The translations under genes and the position numbers were made by a program. Of a DNA stretch of 64,000 bases, positions 1 through 11,123 are shown piece by piece. Source of the DNA: Gonocerus acuteangulatus. Its lineage: Eukaryota > Arthropoda > Insecta > Hemiptera > Coreidae. Location of the stretch: contig OX328124.1 of the NCBI GenBank assembly GCA_946811695.1, positions 56,736,603-56,800,602 of the forward strand, given 5' to 3'. Numbering within the stretch: position 1 is the first letter of the stretch; every line of letters starts with the position of its first letter. Below the pieces are notes generated by a model. That model did no database searches and was not told the DNA's origin. It saw only the letters and a list, made by a program, of their open reading frames with translations.

Positions 1-274
1 AGTGTTGGAGTAATTAGAGGCAAGGTAATTGTTGTGAAGGATGGCAGCTATAAAGTTGGTTTAGTGTCCACTAACTGTGCCCAGGCGATGAATAGCCTTG
101 TTTAATTTCCCTCTTACACCCACCACAGAATGGCGTGAGGGACTGGGTCAGATTCTTATAGCGCTCATTATTACAATCACATTGAGATAGCTTCGCAATG
201 AATTGACAACAAATTTGATAATGACTCCAAATAGAGATTTGTCATATCTAGTATCCATTCTAATTTTCATTTTA

Positions 275-276
<2 letters not shown>
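1..276. other. No gene recognised
   Basis: I see no coding frame or repeat I can name here. The short frame that crosses into the following (TA)n tract is low-complexity. Confidence 0.5.

Positions 277-322
<46 letters not shown>
277..322. repeat. (TA)n microsatellite
   Basis: Near-pure TA dinucleotide tract directly 5' of two 124-bp repeat units. Apparent IYIYIY peptides across it are translation artefacts. Confidence 0.95.
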
Positions 323-326
<4 letters not shown>

Positions 327-330
327 CACG

Positions 331-565
331 TGTCTATCTGTTTGTTCATTACACTAATCCACACCGTTTGACTGATTTTGACCAAAGTTGGCACTCAGGA
401 AGATCTTGATCCGGGGATTCTCGTAGGCTAAGTCAAAAACGTCTACCAGCTGTCTGTCCGTATGTTTGTTCCTTATAAAAATCCACACCGTTTGACCGAT
501 TTTGATCAAACTCCGCACACAGGTAGGTCTTGATGCACGGAGTGGCATAGGATAGGTCGAAAACG
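331..565 (+). repeat. 124-bp tandem repeat, two units
   Basis: Two head-to-tail units are anchored by GATTTTGACCAAAG near 374 and GATTTTGATCAAAC near 499, a period of about 125 bp. Each contains a TCCACACCGTTTGAC block, a GATCCGG/GATGCACGG block and CTGTCTGTCCGT. The same unit occurs five times in the opposite orientation at about 11790-12412. It abuts a (TA)n tract, as related CAAAATCGG motifs do elsewhere in the window. It is non-coding. The parent element is unknown; it could be the core repeat of a Helentron-like element. Confidence 0.8.
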
Positions 566-2345
566 TCCGATCCTATAACGTTTTTTCGTTCTTCTTCTTG
601 TCTATAATGATTGTATAATCATTTAGATTTTATCTAAAAGAGAATGTGTTTGAACTCAACAAATAAAATGGTTTTAGACAGTAGAAGGTGGTTGTAAATA
701 AGTATCCCAAGAGAGAGCCCCCTGCCAAGGGCATTACCCCATGAAAGGGAGAAAAGGTCGGTGTGTAGGAACGGAGATTGCTACCCTTGTAGACTGATAG
801 GCAAATGTAAATAATTAAATGGCTAGCTGCTCTTTGCCATTCATCCCTCGTTCCCATTCAGCTAGGCACAATCCTCTCCATCCATTGATAGCTCTCCACT
901 CACCTGCTCTTTATTTGCCTTCCGGCCTCCTACCTCTGGGGAGAAGGTGGCCTTACTCTAAGTCTAAGCCAAACTACAAATCTCGGGAGCACCGTCGTAT
1001 TTACCTGTTTCCGTGAAATGCTCAGATCTTGTGAGATTAAAAAAAAAAATCTTAACATTTTGTTTTTAACATGAATGAGTACAGTAACCTTAAAACCCAA
1101 GGAGATCTACCCAATTTTTAATAACTATTTAATTTAGAAATAGTAAACATTATTCTACCTTTCAGAAATTACAGAAATAAACCCTGATGATGAAGATTAC
1201 TATTCTCAAGAATCAAAATGAATCTCAAACCCGAAACCTTTATTATTAAACCATAATATCCTTCAATCTAAAAACAATCGATAAGAAGAAGATTAATATG
1301 TATATACACAAAATGTCAGTCCCGAAACAGACCACAAGTCCCAGAGGGTCAGATACTGTAGACGGATAAAGATAACGCATTATCTCTAGGTTAAAGGTTT
1401 CTTGACGCTGGTCCGGAGCGCCCCAGTGTCAAGAAACATTATGCGGATATCATGGTTCCCGTCATACTGTATGTTATTCATCAATTGATAAGTAGTCAAA
1501 GTATAATTTATCTTGACACTGGGGCAAGAAACTGATAACCCAGACCCCCTAAAAATACATAAAAATTTGGATACCAAAAAATCCTTTCTTAGCGAGTGTT
1601 CAAATTCTAAGAGAATGTCCATGCAAAATTTCAAGTTTTTCTGTCAAGAGGTTTGGGCTGGGCGATGATAGGTGAGCGAGTGAGTGGTATTTAACAAATA
1701 TATAGTAGAAAAGATATCACATTAATTTTAGTTGGGCGAAACGCTCTCAATGCGGGGTGCTCATGAATAAATTATTAAAAAACAAAAAAAAAACATTAAT
1801 TTTAGTTACCATCAAGCAGTCCTTTTATAATTACTCAAATTATAACCCTCAATCTGCTAATAGCCTAAATTACAGGGCAGAAATTAAATAAATATTAAGA
1901 AATATATTAAACAGATAGACGAATTTGGTGATCAAAATTGGCAACACAATGGAAACGGGCTAAAAACTGAATATAAAAGCAGACCTATTTGCCGAAATGA
2001 TCGTTCTTGAATTGATACTGTTCTTTTATCATTACAGAAAAAAATACGGCAATAAACTATGTGAAGCATACAACACTAACATTCTATAGTAGGGCAGCTT
2101 GAAATACATCAACCTTATATATATAACAAAATGAGGACAGAGAAGCAATATATTTAAGATATGCAAAGTTTTATTGATAAGGCAAGTACAGCTATAAATT
2201 GTCTCAGATAATACTGAATAGTAGTTGGGATAACAAAGCAATAATTTCGATTAGCTGTACGCAATGTATGGCTTTTAATAAATTAGAGTGGCTCATATTT
2301 AAATAAATATATAGTAATTAGATTAAAACTTAAATTTAAATTTAG
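566..2345. other. No gene recognised; short inverted repeat
   Basis: No convincing coding frame. The only structure I can point to is a small inverted repeat: GCCCCAGTGTCAAG near 1419-1433 has its reverse complement near 1512-1525. It could be a MITE remnant, but the ends cannot be defined. Confidence 0.4.
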
Positions 2346-2516
2346 AGGCCATTCATTATTGACAACGAATTTTAGGACGGGTTATCTATAGGTTACCACC
2401 CTTTTCTAGCCAGGATAGGGCTGCCGCCTTTTTTTTTTTTTTTAAAGTAAAGCCACCACCCCCAGTGGGAATTGAACCCACGACCTTAGGCACGAGCTTA
2501 GTCACCAGATAATTAG
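2346..2516 (-). repeat. tRNA-derived SINE remnant
   Basis: Read on the minus strand, a tRNA-like head carries a B-box-like GGGTTCAATTCCC preceded by TGGTGACTAAG, which resembles a degraded A box. It is followed by a T/A-rich run and a body ending near 2346. The acceptor stem does not close, so this is not a functional tRNA gene. RNA polymerase III boxes in front of an unrelated body are the usual SINE plan. The 5' boundary is uncertain. Confidence 0.5.
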
Positions 2517-2781
2517 ATTTTAAAGTGCTTTAGACTTTTAGAATCCAATCTCAAGTACTTCAATTTCAGTAACTATTATTAAACGTTCTTCATTTTCAGA
2601 AGAGGGCGATGTAAAATTGCCAATTAGCTCACCATTATCCTCAACATAATGGAAATAAAAAACTAATCTTTTACATTTTTAATTATAAATTTTACTTCGT
2701 ATCTATTTTAGTGTTAGATATTGTTGTGGATGTTTGTGCTGTTTGAATATTGTCTCAGAGTCAAGTAGAAATGTTGCGTTA

Positions 2782-2786
<5 letters not shown>

Positions 2787-2842
<56 letters not shown>
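2787..2842. repeat. (TA)n microsatellite
   Basis: Pure TA tract. It is followed by a fragment, GATGACCCC near 2857, that resembles the start of the Penelope-terminus units at 3146 and 3385. Confidence 0.95.
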
Positions 2843-2845
<3 letters not shown>

Positions 2846-2984
2846 TATTTTTGTAGATGACCCCAAAAAAAAATCAGTCCCGTAACAGAGAGCAGATACT
2901 GTAGAGGTATCTGATTCTGACCATACGGCACACTAGGGAGATAGTGTGGTCAATAATATGCTCCAGCCACCTGATTTTTCCCTT

Positions 2985-3145
2985 TGTAGGTACCCATTAA
3001 TTAATTAACTAATTAATTAAAGGCTGGGTGAGCCTAGGAACGACGGCACTAGAAGAAAAATCTTTAGTGCGCGCTCGGGTTTTGAACCTGGTCCTCCAGT
3101 TCATTAGTCAAGTGCTCTACCACCGAGCTAAACTCGCCCACCTAG
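2985..3145 (-). repeat. tRNA-derived SINE
   Basis: On the minus strand the head begins GGGCGAGTTTAGCTCGGTGG, which matches an A box (TAGCTCGGTGGTAGAGC). About 40 nt later comes the B-box-like GGTTCAAAACC. An AAT triplet sits where the anticodon would be, so an isoleucine-type tRNA origin is possible. The head runs into an unrelated body (from GCGCGCACTAAAG) and a TTAATTAA-rich tail. The unrelated body and imperfect acceptor stem argue for a SINE, not a tRNA gene. Confidence 0.65.
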
Positions 3146-3339
3146 ATGACCCAAAATATCTAAATTCTTTTTGATCTTAGGGGCATCTTAGGGGTGGTTA
3201 AAGCAGTCTTTTTCACACTGCTGTATTTAATAGGCCCATCATATTTCGTGCATATTTTCGCACCTCTTCAGGGGCACTTCTTGCTAGGAAGTCCTCTCGT
3301 TACCATGTACTCGCTCTGGAGTCTGGCATATCAAAAAGA

Positions 3340-3383
<44 letters not shown>
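3146..3383 (-). repeat. Penelope-terminus unit 1 with (TA)n
   Basis: A unit of about 240 bp starts GATGACCCAAAATAT, contains TAAAGCAG and a hammerhead-like core (see 3233-3277), and ends in a (TA)n tract at 3342-3383. The next 220 bp repeat the same order of blocks, so the two units lie head-to-tail. No reverse-transcriptase coding lies between them. The resemblance to the terminus of the Penelope-like element at 46-48 kb (TTTCGTG, then CCTC-TCAGGGGC) is seen directly. That it is a non-autonomous derivative is inference. Confidence 0.6.
3233..3277 (-). ncRNA. Hammerhead-ribozyme-like core 1
   Basis: The minus strand reads GCCC-CTGAAGA, then a stem GTGC/GCAC with an A-rich loop, then GAAA, a short linker and GGGC that can pair back with GCCC. 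This is the order of a type I hammerhead (CUGANGA, stem II, GAAA, minimal stem III, stem I). The site expected to be UH before GGGC reads AT, so cleavage activity is doubtful. Hammerheads are known in Penelope-like termini. Confidence 0.5.
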
Positions 3384-3384
<1 letters not shown>

Positions 3385-3385
<1 letters not shown>

Positions 3386-3567
3386 CGTTTATTCTTGAGG
3401 ATAACCCAAAATATTTCTTAAAGTTTTTTAGTTCTATGGAGGCTTGCGATATGTAAAGCAGCAGCCTTTTATAGTTATTATACCACTTTATTTATGCCCT
3501 ACATATTTCGTGCCTTTTCTTCGCATCTATTCAGGGCACTTCAACAACATGATATTTTTTGTAAATC

Positions 3568-3604
<37 letters not shown>
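3385..3604 (-). repeat. Penelope-terminus unit 2 with (TA)n
   Basis: Second head-to-tail unit: GAGGATAACCCAAAATAT, then TAAAGCAGCAGCC, a hammerhead-like core at 3496-3539, and a terminal (TA)n tract at 3570-3604. It has diverged from unit 1, so the tandem is not a recent duplication. Confidence 0.6.
3496..3539 (-). ncRNA. Hammerhead-ribozyme-like core 2
   Basis: The minus strand reads GTGCCCTGAATA, an imperfect stem II, GCAC-GAAA, then TATGTA followed by GGGC. Stem I (GCCC/GGGC) and a UA cleavage dinucleotide are present. CUGAAUA departs from the CUGANGA consensus at the conserved G, so it may be inactive. Confidence 0.45.
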
Positions 3605-3610
<6 letters not shown>

Positions 3611-4741
3611 TGTTCAATGCTCCAAATAAATTATCCTGATAACTAAAATAAAGATGTCTTAAAACTTATTTAGTCCAACCTTGATAGGAAACCCTCTTGT
3701 TCAAAATACTATATATAATTAGAAGAGTGTTTGTAAGATGAATGATAAAATGTTTCAAAAATTCTGTTAGGAGTGCAACCGCAATAGCTACATACCATTT
3801 GAAAGAGCTAGACGTAAACTTCAATAGTTACGTTATAGAACGCCTGCCATCTTAATGCATTTCGAGCTACAAGCATACCCAGTCGTCACTCTGATAAAGA
3901 AAAGCTTCAAAATTTATTATTATTATTTAAAATATATTGTCGATTTCTAGCGAGAAAGAAAGCAGCCATTACAGAGAACGTTTTAATCTCTTCAACTTTT
4001 CAAGTACCTAAGAAAATTTAATAACTGTTGTTAAAATAAATTTAATATAAAAAACTTTTAATTAAATCTCAATTCCCAATCTCATAATACAGAAAACATT
4101 CCATAGTGTTAGGGAGAATTTCTTTGACCATCTCATCCTCTCCATTTACTAATCTCAGATTGGCGAAAAGTCTCGAAAGAGGAGGAGAAGTTAAAATTTC
4201 CATGAGCCAGTTCAATCCATTAGCCCCTGAGCCATTATAATTGTGCTCGAGACTGGCCCGGGGTGGTCTGGGGTATGGGGGAGAAACGGGGAGAAGGGGG
4301 AGGGGGGTGTATCCTATCTAGCTGGCAGTGAAATTTAATTAATATCATCCCTAAGCCTCCAGCTGGCCGTGATTCATCATCCCGTCTTCCTCTTCATCCA
4401 ATGTCCACCGACCGCATCAATAACCCACCTCATGGGGGAACGTCATTACTATTCCCTTTAAATATTACATTTCAAACATTATCAACATAAATTAGCCAAT
4501 CTGCCTATTCAAAATGACCGCTATTCCCGCATTGGTGCGGGTTGACATACACATCCTCCCCTTGCTTCTCCGTCACTAGTGCGGACTGGAGAAAACGTTC
4601 CCCACACGCTATGAATCCCGCCCGGAGGACCACATGAAGTCTACCTTCGCTTGAAGTTTAGATACATCTATGTCTTCTATTACTCTGATTTGTGGACTTT
4701 ATAGGCTGATTTAGAAAGAAAAAAAAATGAAATAGATTTCC
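3605..4741. other. No gene; G-rich tract at 4254-4312
   Basis: No coding frame is convincing. From about 4120 to 4660 the composition is markedly less AT-rich than its surroundings and low in repeats. A run of six G-tracts of four or more at about 4254-4312 could form a G-quadruplex on the plus strand. Whether this is a conserved host element cannot be told here. Confidence 0.4.
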
Positions 4742-5211
4742 ACCTCAAAAAACACAAAGAATGAAATAAAATCTGGCTGGAAACAGCCATAGGAAGGAGG
4801 ATACTAAAGGCGAACACAACACTCCACTACCGAGATGATACAAAATAAAATGCTGTTTTCGTTGAAAGTGAAGTTCACGCTAATTCCTGGTTAATTATTT
4901 TATAATTTGAACAATGAGACATTCCACAAAATGTTTTGAATGTATTCTAGTGGAGTTCGCACTTCTTTCCTCCTCAAAATACACAGAGAATGAAAAAAAA
5001 AAAAAAAAAATAAAGCTGGCTAGAAACTACCATAGGAAGGAGGATACTAAAGGCGAACACAACACTCCACAAACACACCGAGATGATACACATAAAATGC
5101 TGTTTCGTTGAAAGTTAAGTTTACGCTAATTCCTGGTCAATTATTCTATAATTTGAACAATGAGACATTCCAAAAAATGTTTTGAATGTATTCTAGTGGA
5201 GTTCGCCCTTA
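4742..5211. repeat. Tandem duplication, two ~240-bp units
   Basis: Block AGGAAGGAGGATACTAAAGG occurs near 4791 and again near 5034, an offset of 243 bp. The similarity extends from the CTCAAAA-ACACA start to GTGGAGTTCGCC. The second unit has an expanded A-run near 4994. Within each unit GGCGAACACAACACTCCAC is echoed in inverted orientation by GTGGAGTTCGCC, so each may itself be a small inverted-repeat element. Confidence 0.75.
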
Positions 5212-5269
5212 TGGAACAATTATTCAAAAGCATTTTCTTAAAAACTACCTTTTGTTGAGTTGGCTCTTG

Positions 5270-5855
5270 GAATCCGCAACGCCTCACATGTTACCAATGT
5301 TACCTCATCTGTATCTGTGTGCCTCTTGAAACAACAGCGGCCAAAAATTTTGTTTTTTCCCATCGAAGCTATATTCGTATATAGCTTTCCTACGAGAAAC
5401 AATTGAACGAGATAGATAACCAGCAAAATTCTTCGATTTGTTGGATTCTACACATTTTTTTTTTTTAAATAAATTATTAATATGCCCTTACAGGTCGAAA
5501 TTTGCGTTATAATTTAACGTAATTTGGCATAGATCATGTTCATTTATTGAAAAAAAGTTCTTGTAAAAATAAACTACATCGGTTCATTAGGAATGGTGTT
5601 CGTTCTTAACCCAGATTATTAATGTTTCCTAATCGGCTGTTATTTTTACTTACTAGCAAAATTCGGAAGTTATCAAACTCAATTTATGAGGAAAATGTGT
5701 TGTAAAAAACAGCAAAATCGATTAATTAGAAGTTGGGATTTACTCCAGTCAGCTGTTGATCACAAATATAAGTTTCAACTAAGGTTATTTTAAACACTTT
5801 ATTCAAGTATGCATCGAAAACTAACCACATTGAGGAAGAATGTGTTTAGTTACTC
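5270..5855 (+). repeat. 143-bp repeat family, diverged copy
   Basis: It shares blocks in the same order with 33600-34735: an AGCGGCCA block, ACGAGAAACAATTGAACGAG-like text, then units anchored by ATCGGTTCATTAG near 5578 and ATCGATTAATTAG near 5718 (period about 140). The right part, GAGGAAGAATG...TTTAGTTACTC, continues after the inserted 670-bp segment at 6558. This copy therefore represents the interrupted homologue of the 34.7-kb locus. Confidence 0.65.
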
Positions 5856-6557
5856 AACTCCTGCGTGACAGGTGTGCGCGCGCCAGAAAGTGGAAACGGA
5901 AAGAGACCCGTACATAGCGTTATAAGCCCTCACTAAGCCTCTCCCTTAACACACAATCCTTACTAACGCTCACTGAGATGAGGGCCGCCCTGCGATCCCC
6001 CACGGGGTCTTTCGCTGTCCATGGGAGATCGCAAGACGGCCCTCGGGAAGGGCCGCCCACTATTGTCGCTTCCGCCCTCTGCAGAGCGCATGAGTCTCGC
6101 TCAATTCAGAACACCTCCAAATTCTGGCTACTCTGCAGCGGAGCATCCAACCATATGACCACTACGCACGACAGGCAACCACAACGTGATTCCTGCCACC
6201 AACCCAACCGTAGTACCATTTTGGGAACTCATGACCAAAACAAGGGTGCCATGAGCCCCTTAGCACCAGAATGGTCACTGGCCCGGGAGTGTTAAAAGCA
6301 CTCCCTACGGTTTCCTTCCAGGAGAGATACAGGGGGGGACTTATCCCGATCTCTCAGGGAGGGCAGGACCCGTGCCTGTAATTGCCAAGCTTTCCGGGAA
6401 GGCATAAAGCCCCTAGGCTACATATCTGTAGCCCGTGCCACTATCCGCAACCGAGTGGACCCGCTCGGTGGCGCATGGCGACGCCCCTCAGTACCGAGGA
6501 GGAGTACCGGTTTACCCAGTCCCTCCAAGGACGAGCCCGAGAACTCCTGCGTGACAG
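5856..6557. mobile_element. GC-rich 670-bp insertion with 16-bp duplication
   Basis: The 16-mer AACTCCTGCGTGACAG flanks the segment at 5856-5871 and 6542-6557. An uninterrupted homologue with one such motif occurs at 34676-34735 (GAGGAAAGTGCTTAG..., then CTCCTGCGTGACGG and CTTTTTAATC), so 5872-6541 is an insertion. It is far more GC-rich than its surroundings. It lacks a poly-A tail, TG/CA LTR ends and terminal inverted repeats. A 105-codon frame at 5978-6295 and a 76-codon frame at 6382-6612 exist, but I recognise no domain in them; the second runs past the insert. A 16-bp duplication fits LINE-type target-primed integration. Identity is unknown. Confidence 0.65.
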
Positions 6558-8085
6558 AGTTTTTAATTCTATCAAATTATTTGAAGGTACTATAAATTTA
6601 CCAAATAACTGAAATGTGGAATAGTATGCGCTGCGGGTTTGGCCTACCAAGGAGAATATGGGGTAACTGAAATGGAGTGAGGGTTACGCTGTGCTATGAG
6701 AAGAGCCGGATGCCGGCATCTGGGCCCGACCCGCTCTCGGGAAATTAAATCGGAATCAGTTGCCGTGAATTAGAGCACTTAATGCGGCCATTACAGCCTG
6801 GCCGCAGATGTCCCTGAAATATTCAATGGCCCCCTCTCGGCTTCCAAAACCACCAGCAATCCGCCCATAGCAAAACCGGGCATTTATATTAGCCACAGCC
6901 AAGCCTCACAAGGAGCCGAGCTACTTCCCAGACCCACAGATGCTTCCTTAATTGGTGCTTTAGTCTCAAGGGCAAAGTGGGTTTGAAGTTCCAGAGTACG
7001 TGAAAAGGACTCAATATTACATTATACAAATTGGAGTATATATCTATTCACAATTATGAATTATTAGAGCTTTATTTAATACTATACAAATTATTTGTAG
7101 TTTATCTATCAGCTATTAATCATACACAACATATACAGCTATGTTGTAATTCATTATGTTAGAAACCGTCGTGACTCGTCGTATCAGGCATTGTGTCCAG
7201 TACTGTGGGCCAGCGCTTTTAAATAAGTACACCAATATTGAGGTAGTATTGAGTCAGTTTGTAATGTGTTTGTCACAAAGTAGGTCGTGGTTTTTCATAC
7301 GTTTGAATAGGACATGCGTCAAATGCTAGTATTGTGGGGTTTGGGTAACATTTACGATATGTGCCAGTTTGAGTTGTATATTATGTTCGTAGTCATTTTG
7401 TTTCTTGTGTACTGTGTCAGTCCTTTTCTGATGGTTGCTGTAGTTAAAGAAGTCTAAATATCGTTTCAGTACTAGTGTTATCATTCCTTGATGATATCTG
7501 CATATTTTCTGGAATCTCATGGCTGCGTTCTTGTTGATGCCTGCGCTGAAATGTCATGCTGTTCTGTATTTTGGAAGAGTCCTATACATCATTGCTTCTG
7601 TGGTATGGTGTATAATGAAGGTTTGGCATCCCATACGATAAGCAAAATTGACTACAAGTTGTGGGATTCCTGATCGGGTTCCGGCCAACTCTTGTTGGGA
7701 GCTTTTTTTATGGGGACTATATAAGAAAAAAACAAAGGTTGGATGCCAACTGGGGAATTGTAATTTAAACATAATCGCCTTTAAGTTCAATATATTGTTT
7801 ACCTAGGGTTTAGAGAATAATGTTTGTCCTTCTAGTGGATTTGTTCATTATATTCACCAACATCCAAACTGAAGCCATCATTAGGATATCTATAATCTCT
7901 AGAACCAATTATAAATATGATCATAACGGCCGTAATTTTTGTAATGCTCCGCTGAACGTCACATTACAATACCAGAAAGAAATAACGGAAATGAACGTAA
8001 TCGGGTTTTAAAGAGTGGAGATTTACTTTCACCCAAGTTATTATTGTTATATAGGGACGAAAGTAGTAACATTAGAAACTACTGG
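6558..8085. other. No gene recognised
   Basis: At 6558-7010 the sequence remains moderately GC-rich and non-repetitive. From 7010 it returns to AT-rich unique-looking DNA. No coding frame longer than about 80 codons has recognisable content. Confidence 0.45.
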
Positions 8086-8276
8086 GGTCTCCCGTGGTCT
8101 AGTGGCTAGCGCCTTAGATTCATAAGCAGGAGATGGGGGGTTCGATCCCCACCGATGGCAGGAATTTTCTCATTTCAAGGCTCGCTGAGAAAATTCCTGG
8201 CTGCACCCTGGGTGTCGGCGCTAATGGCCCAGATTTGTCGATGCTCTGTTGAAAAAAAAATAAATAAAAAAAAAAA
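8086..8276 (+). repeat. tRNA-derived SINE, family A
   Basis: The head carries an A box (TGGTCTAGTGGCTAGC) and a B box (GGTTCGATCCC) with spacing like that of a tRNA-Glu-type gene. It runs into a body (GGAATTTTCTCATTTCA, then GCTGCACC and CTAATGGCCC) and a TAAA/A-rich tail at about 8249-8276. TACTGG lies both before the head and after the tail, a possible short target duplication. A second, diverged copy is at 22130-22322 on the minus strand. It is not a functional tRNA gene because the 3' acceptor arm does not pair and an unrelated body follows. Confidence 0.75.
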
Positions 8277-9483
8277 TACTGGTGGTTGGATATCAAGGAC
8301 AGAGCTGCAGTGAGGTGTTGTTTGAGAAAAAAAAATCAGAAACTGCTGAAACAAGACTGAACATTTGTAGACTCGCCCTCGGCGTGGGAGTCTAAACCGG
8401 GCGCAAGGTATTAATAGCAATCGTAATTTTTGTTTTAATGCAACGAATGTCGCTATATGATATCTGAAAGCCCTTTAAGAGTGAAACTTCTACAGTCTTT
8501 GCTATATGAAGATTAACAGTTTGTAATTGATCATCCACAGGACCAAAAACAAAAATAAATACGACTTGCTAGAATTGCATCAATTGGTGCGTTTTCTTTC
8601 TTATTTATAGTGCCGTTTAGAATCCTTGTAATAGATAAAGATAATTTTTCAAATGCAGGCTTGTTATCTGTGGCTAACGCCACGTCTGTAATAAAAGAAT
8701 GTAAAAGAAGTCTGGAAATGATTATGTATATACTTAAAAAACGTATCCTATTAATTTTTTTGTTTGTGTGTGTGAACATGTAAAAATATGAATATTTCCA
8801 CATGGAAAGTCTGAATAAACAGACTTCATACACTTGTAAAATCCAAGCATTATATCCCTCCATATTGAAGAGTGACAAAGGAACATGGAGCTATAAAGGC
8901 AAGTAGAGGTAGCATACTTCTTAGCATGCTGTTCGGGCAGTTTCTCCTAACGTTCAAAGTGTCGTTTCGCCCCCACACCACTGCGAACTTAAGTACTTAC
9001 GTCGTATTTAGGCCTGTCATTAGCGCTACTTTGGGAAAAGTCTCGTTCTGATCGTTACTTGCCTTAGGCAGTTCGGAGGGTTGTTTCAGAGAAAACACCT
9101 CCAGTCACAAACAAAACTCGTTTCATTCACATTTCAGGTCCAATTGGTATTTCATATTGTAACCTAATGAAATCTATGAATAAAAGATTTCGAGAACTTT
9201 ACTGATCTTCTGAAATCCTGGGTAGAAAAATGTTGTTGCAATTTAGTGATTTACACTTCATACTTTTTTTAACTACTAATTTTATGTAAACGTTTATAAA
9301 TTCATCCTGCACAGCATGATGAGCATAGGTTATTCTTTTTTGTGTTTGCATAGTATTTTATCCCTTCATCCATGAGAAGGAACATCGCTTCTGATGTCAA
9401 CCCGACGGCACAGTCCAGAGGAGTCGATGAGAAATGTTTCGGTCCCCATAGGTCATAAAAATTCCAGTAGTTTCAATTTGTGT

Positions 9484-9488
<5 letters not shown>
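8277..9488. other. No gene recognised
   Basis: A 115-codon minus-strand frame at 8531-8878 has no domain I recognise and is probably chance in AT-rich DNA. Nothing else is supportable. Confidence 0.4.

Positions 9489-9567
<79 letters not shown>
9489..9567. repeat. (TA)n microsatellite
   Basis: TA tract with one CA interruption. It forms the left target flank of the hAT-like element that starts TAGAGACCTGCACG. Confidence 0.95.
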
Positions 9568-9571
<4 letters not shown>

Positions 9572-11123
9572 GACCTGCACGAGTAAGTATGGCATCGCGT
9601 AATCACGAGTAGGTATACTCATGGGACGAGTACCTCGATTACTTTATGTGTACTCATACTCATTCCGAACACCGGCATCGGCATCGTGCCGCATCGACAT
9701 CGCCGAGTAAAATAATATTTGGCATCGGCATCGCCGAGTACAGAGGGGTTTGGCATCGGCATCGTGGAGTATTGCAGGTTTGGTATCGGTATCGCCGTGA
9801 ATAACTACGTTATATACTGGTTCGCCTCGCCATGTTTAATGAAGTCCACTGTATTACTTACAACTCAACGAAACTACAGTGACTATACAATTGTAACGTA
9901 AACAAAAACAATGTAATACAGTCTATATTAAAATCCAGAAGAATCAGTAATAAAGGTAATATAAGAAATAAACATTATTTTAAGGTGATAAAAGAAAAAA
10001 AAAACATAAATAAAGGCAGATATAACCGTTAATCCTGTCCTGCCGAATGTAAAAAGACGTTCTTGGTAAAGTTGTTTTTTTTTTATTTTGTCATTCACAT
10101 TCACGCGCGTTTTTTCCTGTTTCTAATATCAGCATTTAAGATGTAGAGTTTTCCAGCTCTACTCTAATCCACATAATATGTGGAAACGCTGTTGTTTTAA
10201 AAATATATTATGTTTCCTTGAAATACGTGGACTAGCACCGTATACAAAATATGTTAACATTTACTACACATTACAAATGATAGCTCGTACATCATTTTAA
10301 AAGTTTTTCACTTATTTATTTGTTTTATATGTTTGCCGAAATAACAATACAAAAGGAAGACATAGGCCCTGATTGAAATTCTTTTCGAAGCTAACAGTCC
10401 TGAAAGAGTTAAGGTAGTAGGCCAACTACCTAGGTAGGTGGGGACTTGTCCAAAAATATTAGGTTCATCTGCGTCTGCTTTAATGTGTGGTAGATCTAGT
10501 GTGATTTTGGCTGATATATATTTCTCTGTTAAGGTGTAACATGCCTCCGAGAAATGGCAGAAATAATTCATAAGTCCAAATCATATGATGCCCTTTACCG
10601 AAGGATTGTACTAGAGTATGGATGGAAATTTAGAGAATGATTTAGATAAATAAAATTAGTTATCAGATTTCATAAAAAAATTATTTAGGTAAATGAAGAA
10701 AGGTTGATAGATGAGGCTTGAGCAATATTATTCATCCTGATTAAGCAATGAAATTATTCTTGATGAGGCAAATAAAAGAATACTTTCTGCAACTAGTTCA
10801 GGAATAAGTGACAGGTCTAGAACAGCGTTGGATGAAACCAAAGAACGAACCAAGAAGGGAATCATCCACTCCATTGAGAAAAAAGGGAAATAGAGCGAGT
10901 TCAGCTTGTCTAGTGCTTTTCGCAAGTACATCTCCTGAATCGTCATTATATGATAAAATGAAAAAAAGGGGAAAGATATTGAAATATTAGTGATTGCCGT
11001 AATATAATAATAATAAAAATGATGATTGGTAGTTAATAAGTAAAGACTTTTTTTTATTTATTCTTTTTTTTTTAGGACGCTTAGACACCTAGGTCATTAA
11101 TAAATATCATTAGTATTAAACGC

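Noticed and set aside
3050..3145. Functional tRNA gene on the minus strand
   Set aside because: Same reasoning: the 3' acceptor arm does not match and an unrelated body with a TTAATTAA tail follows.
6100..6170. WLLCSGASNHMT resembling a Ty1/copia protease active site
   Set aside because: The catalytic Asp position is Cys, nothing before or after looks like copia gag or integrase, and the frame lies in the GC-rich insertion with no other retroviral text. Treated as chance.
8091..8165. Functional tRNA-Glu gene
   Set aside because: A and B boxes are good, but the acceptor stem does not pair and the sequence runs into a repeated body with an A-rich tail, so it is a SINE head.
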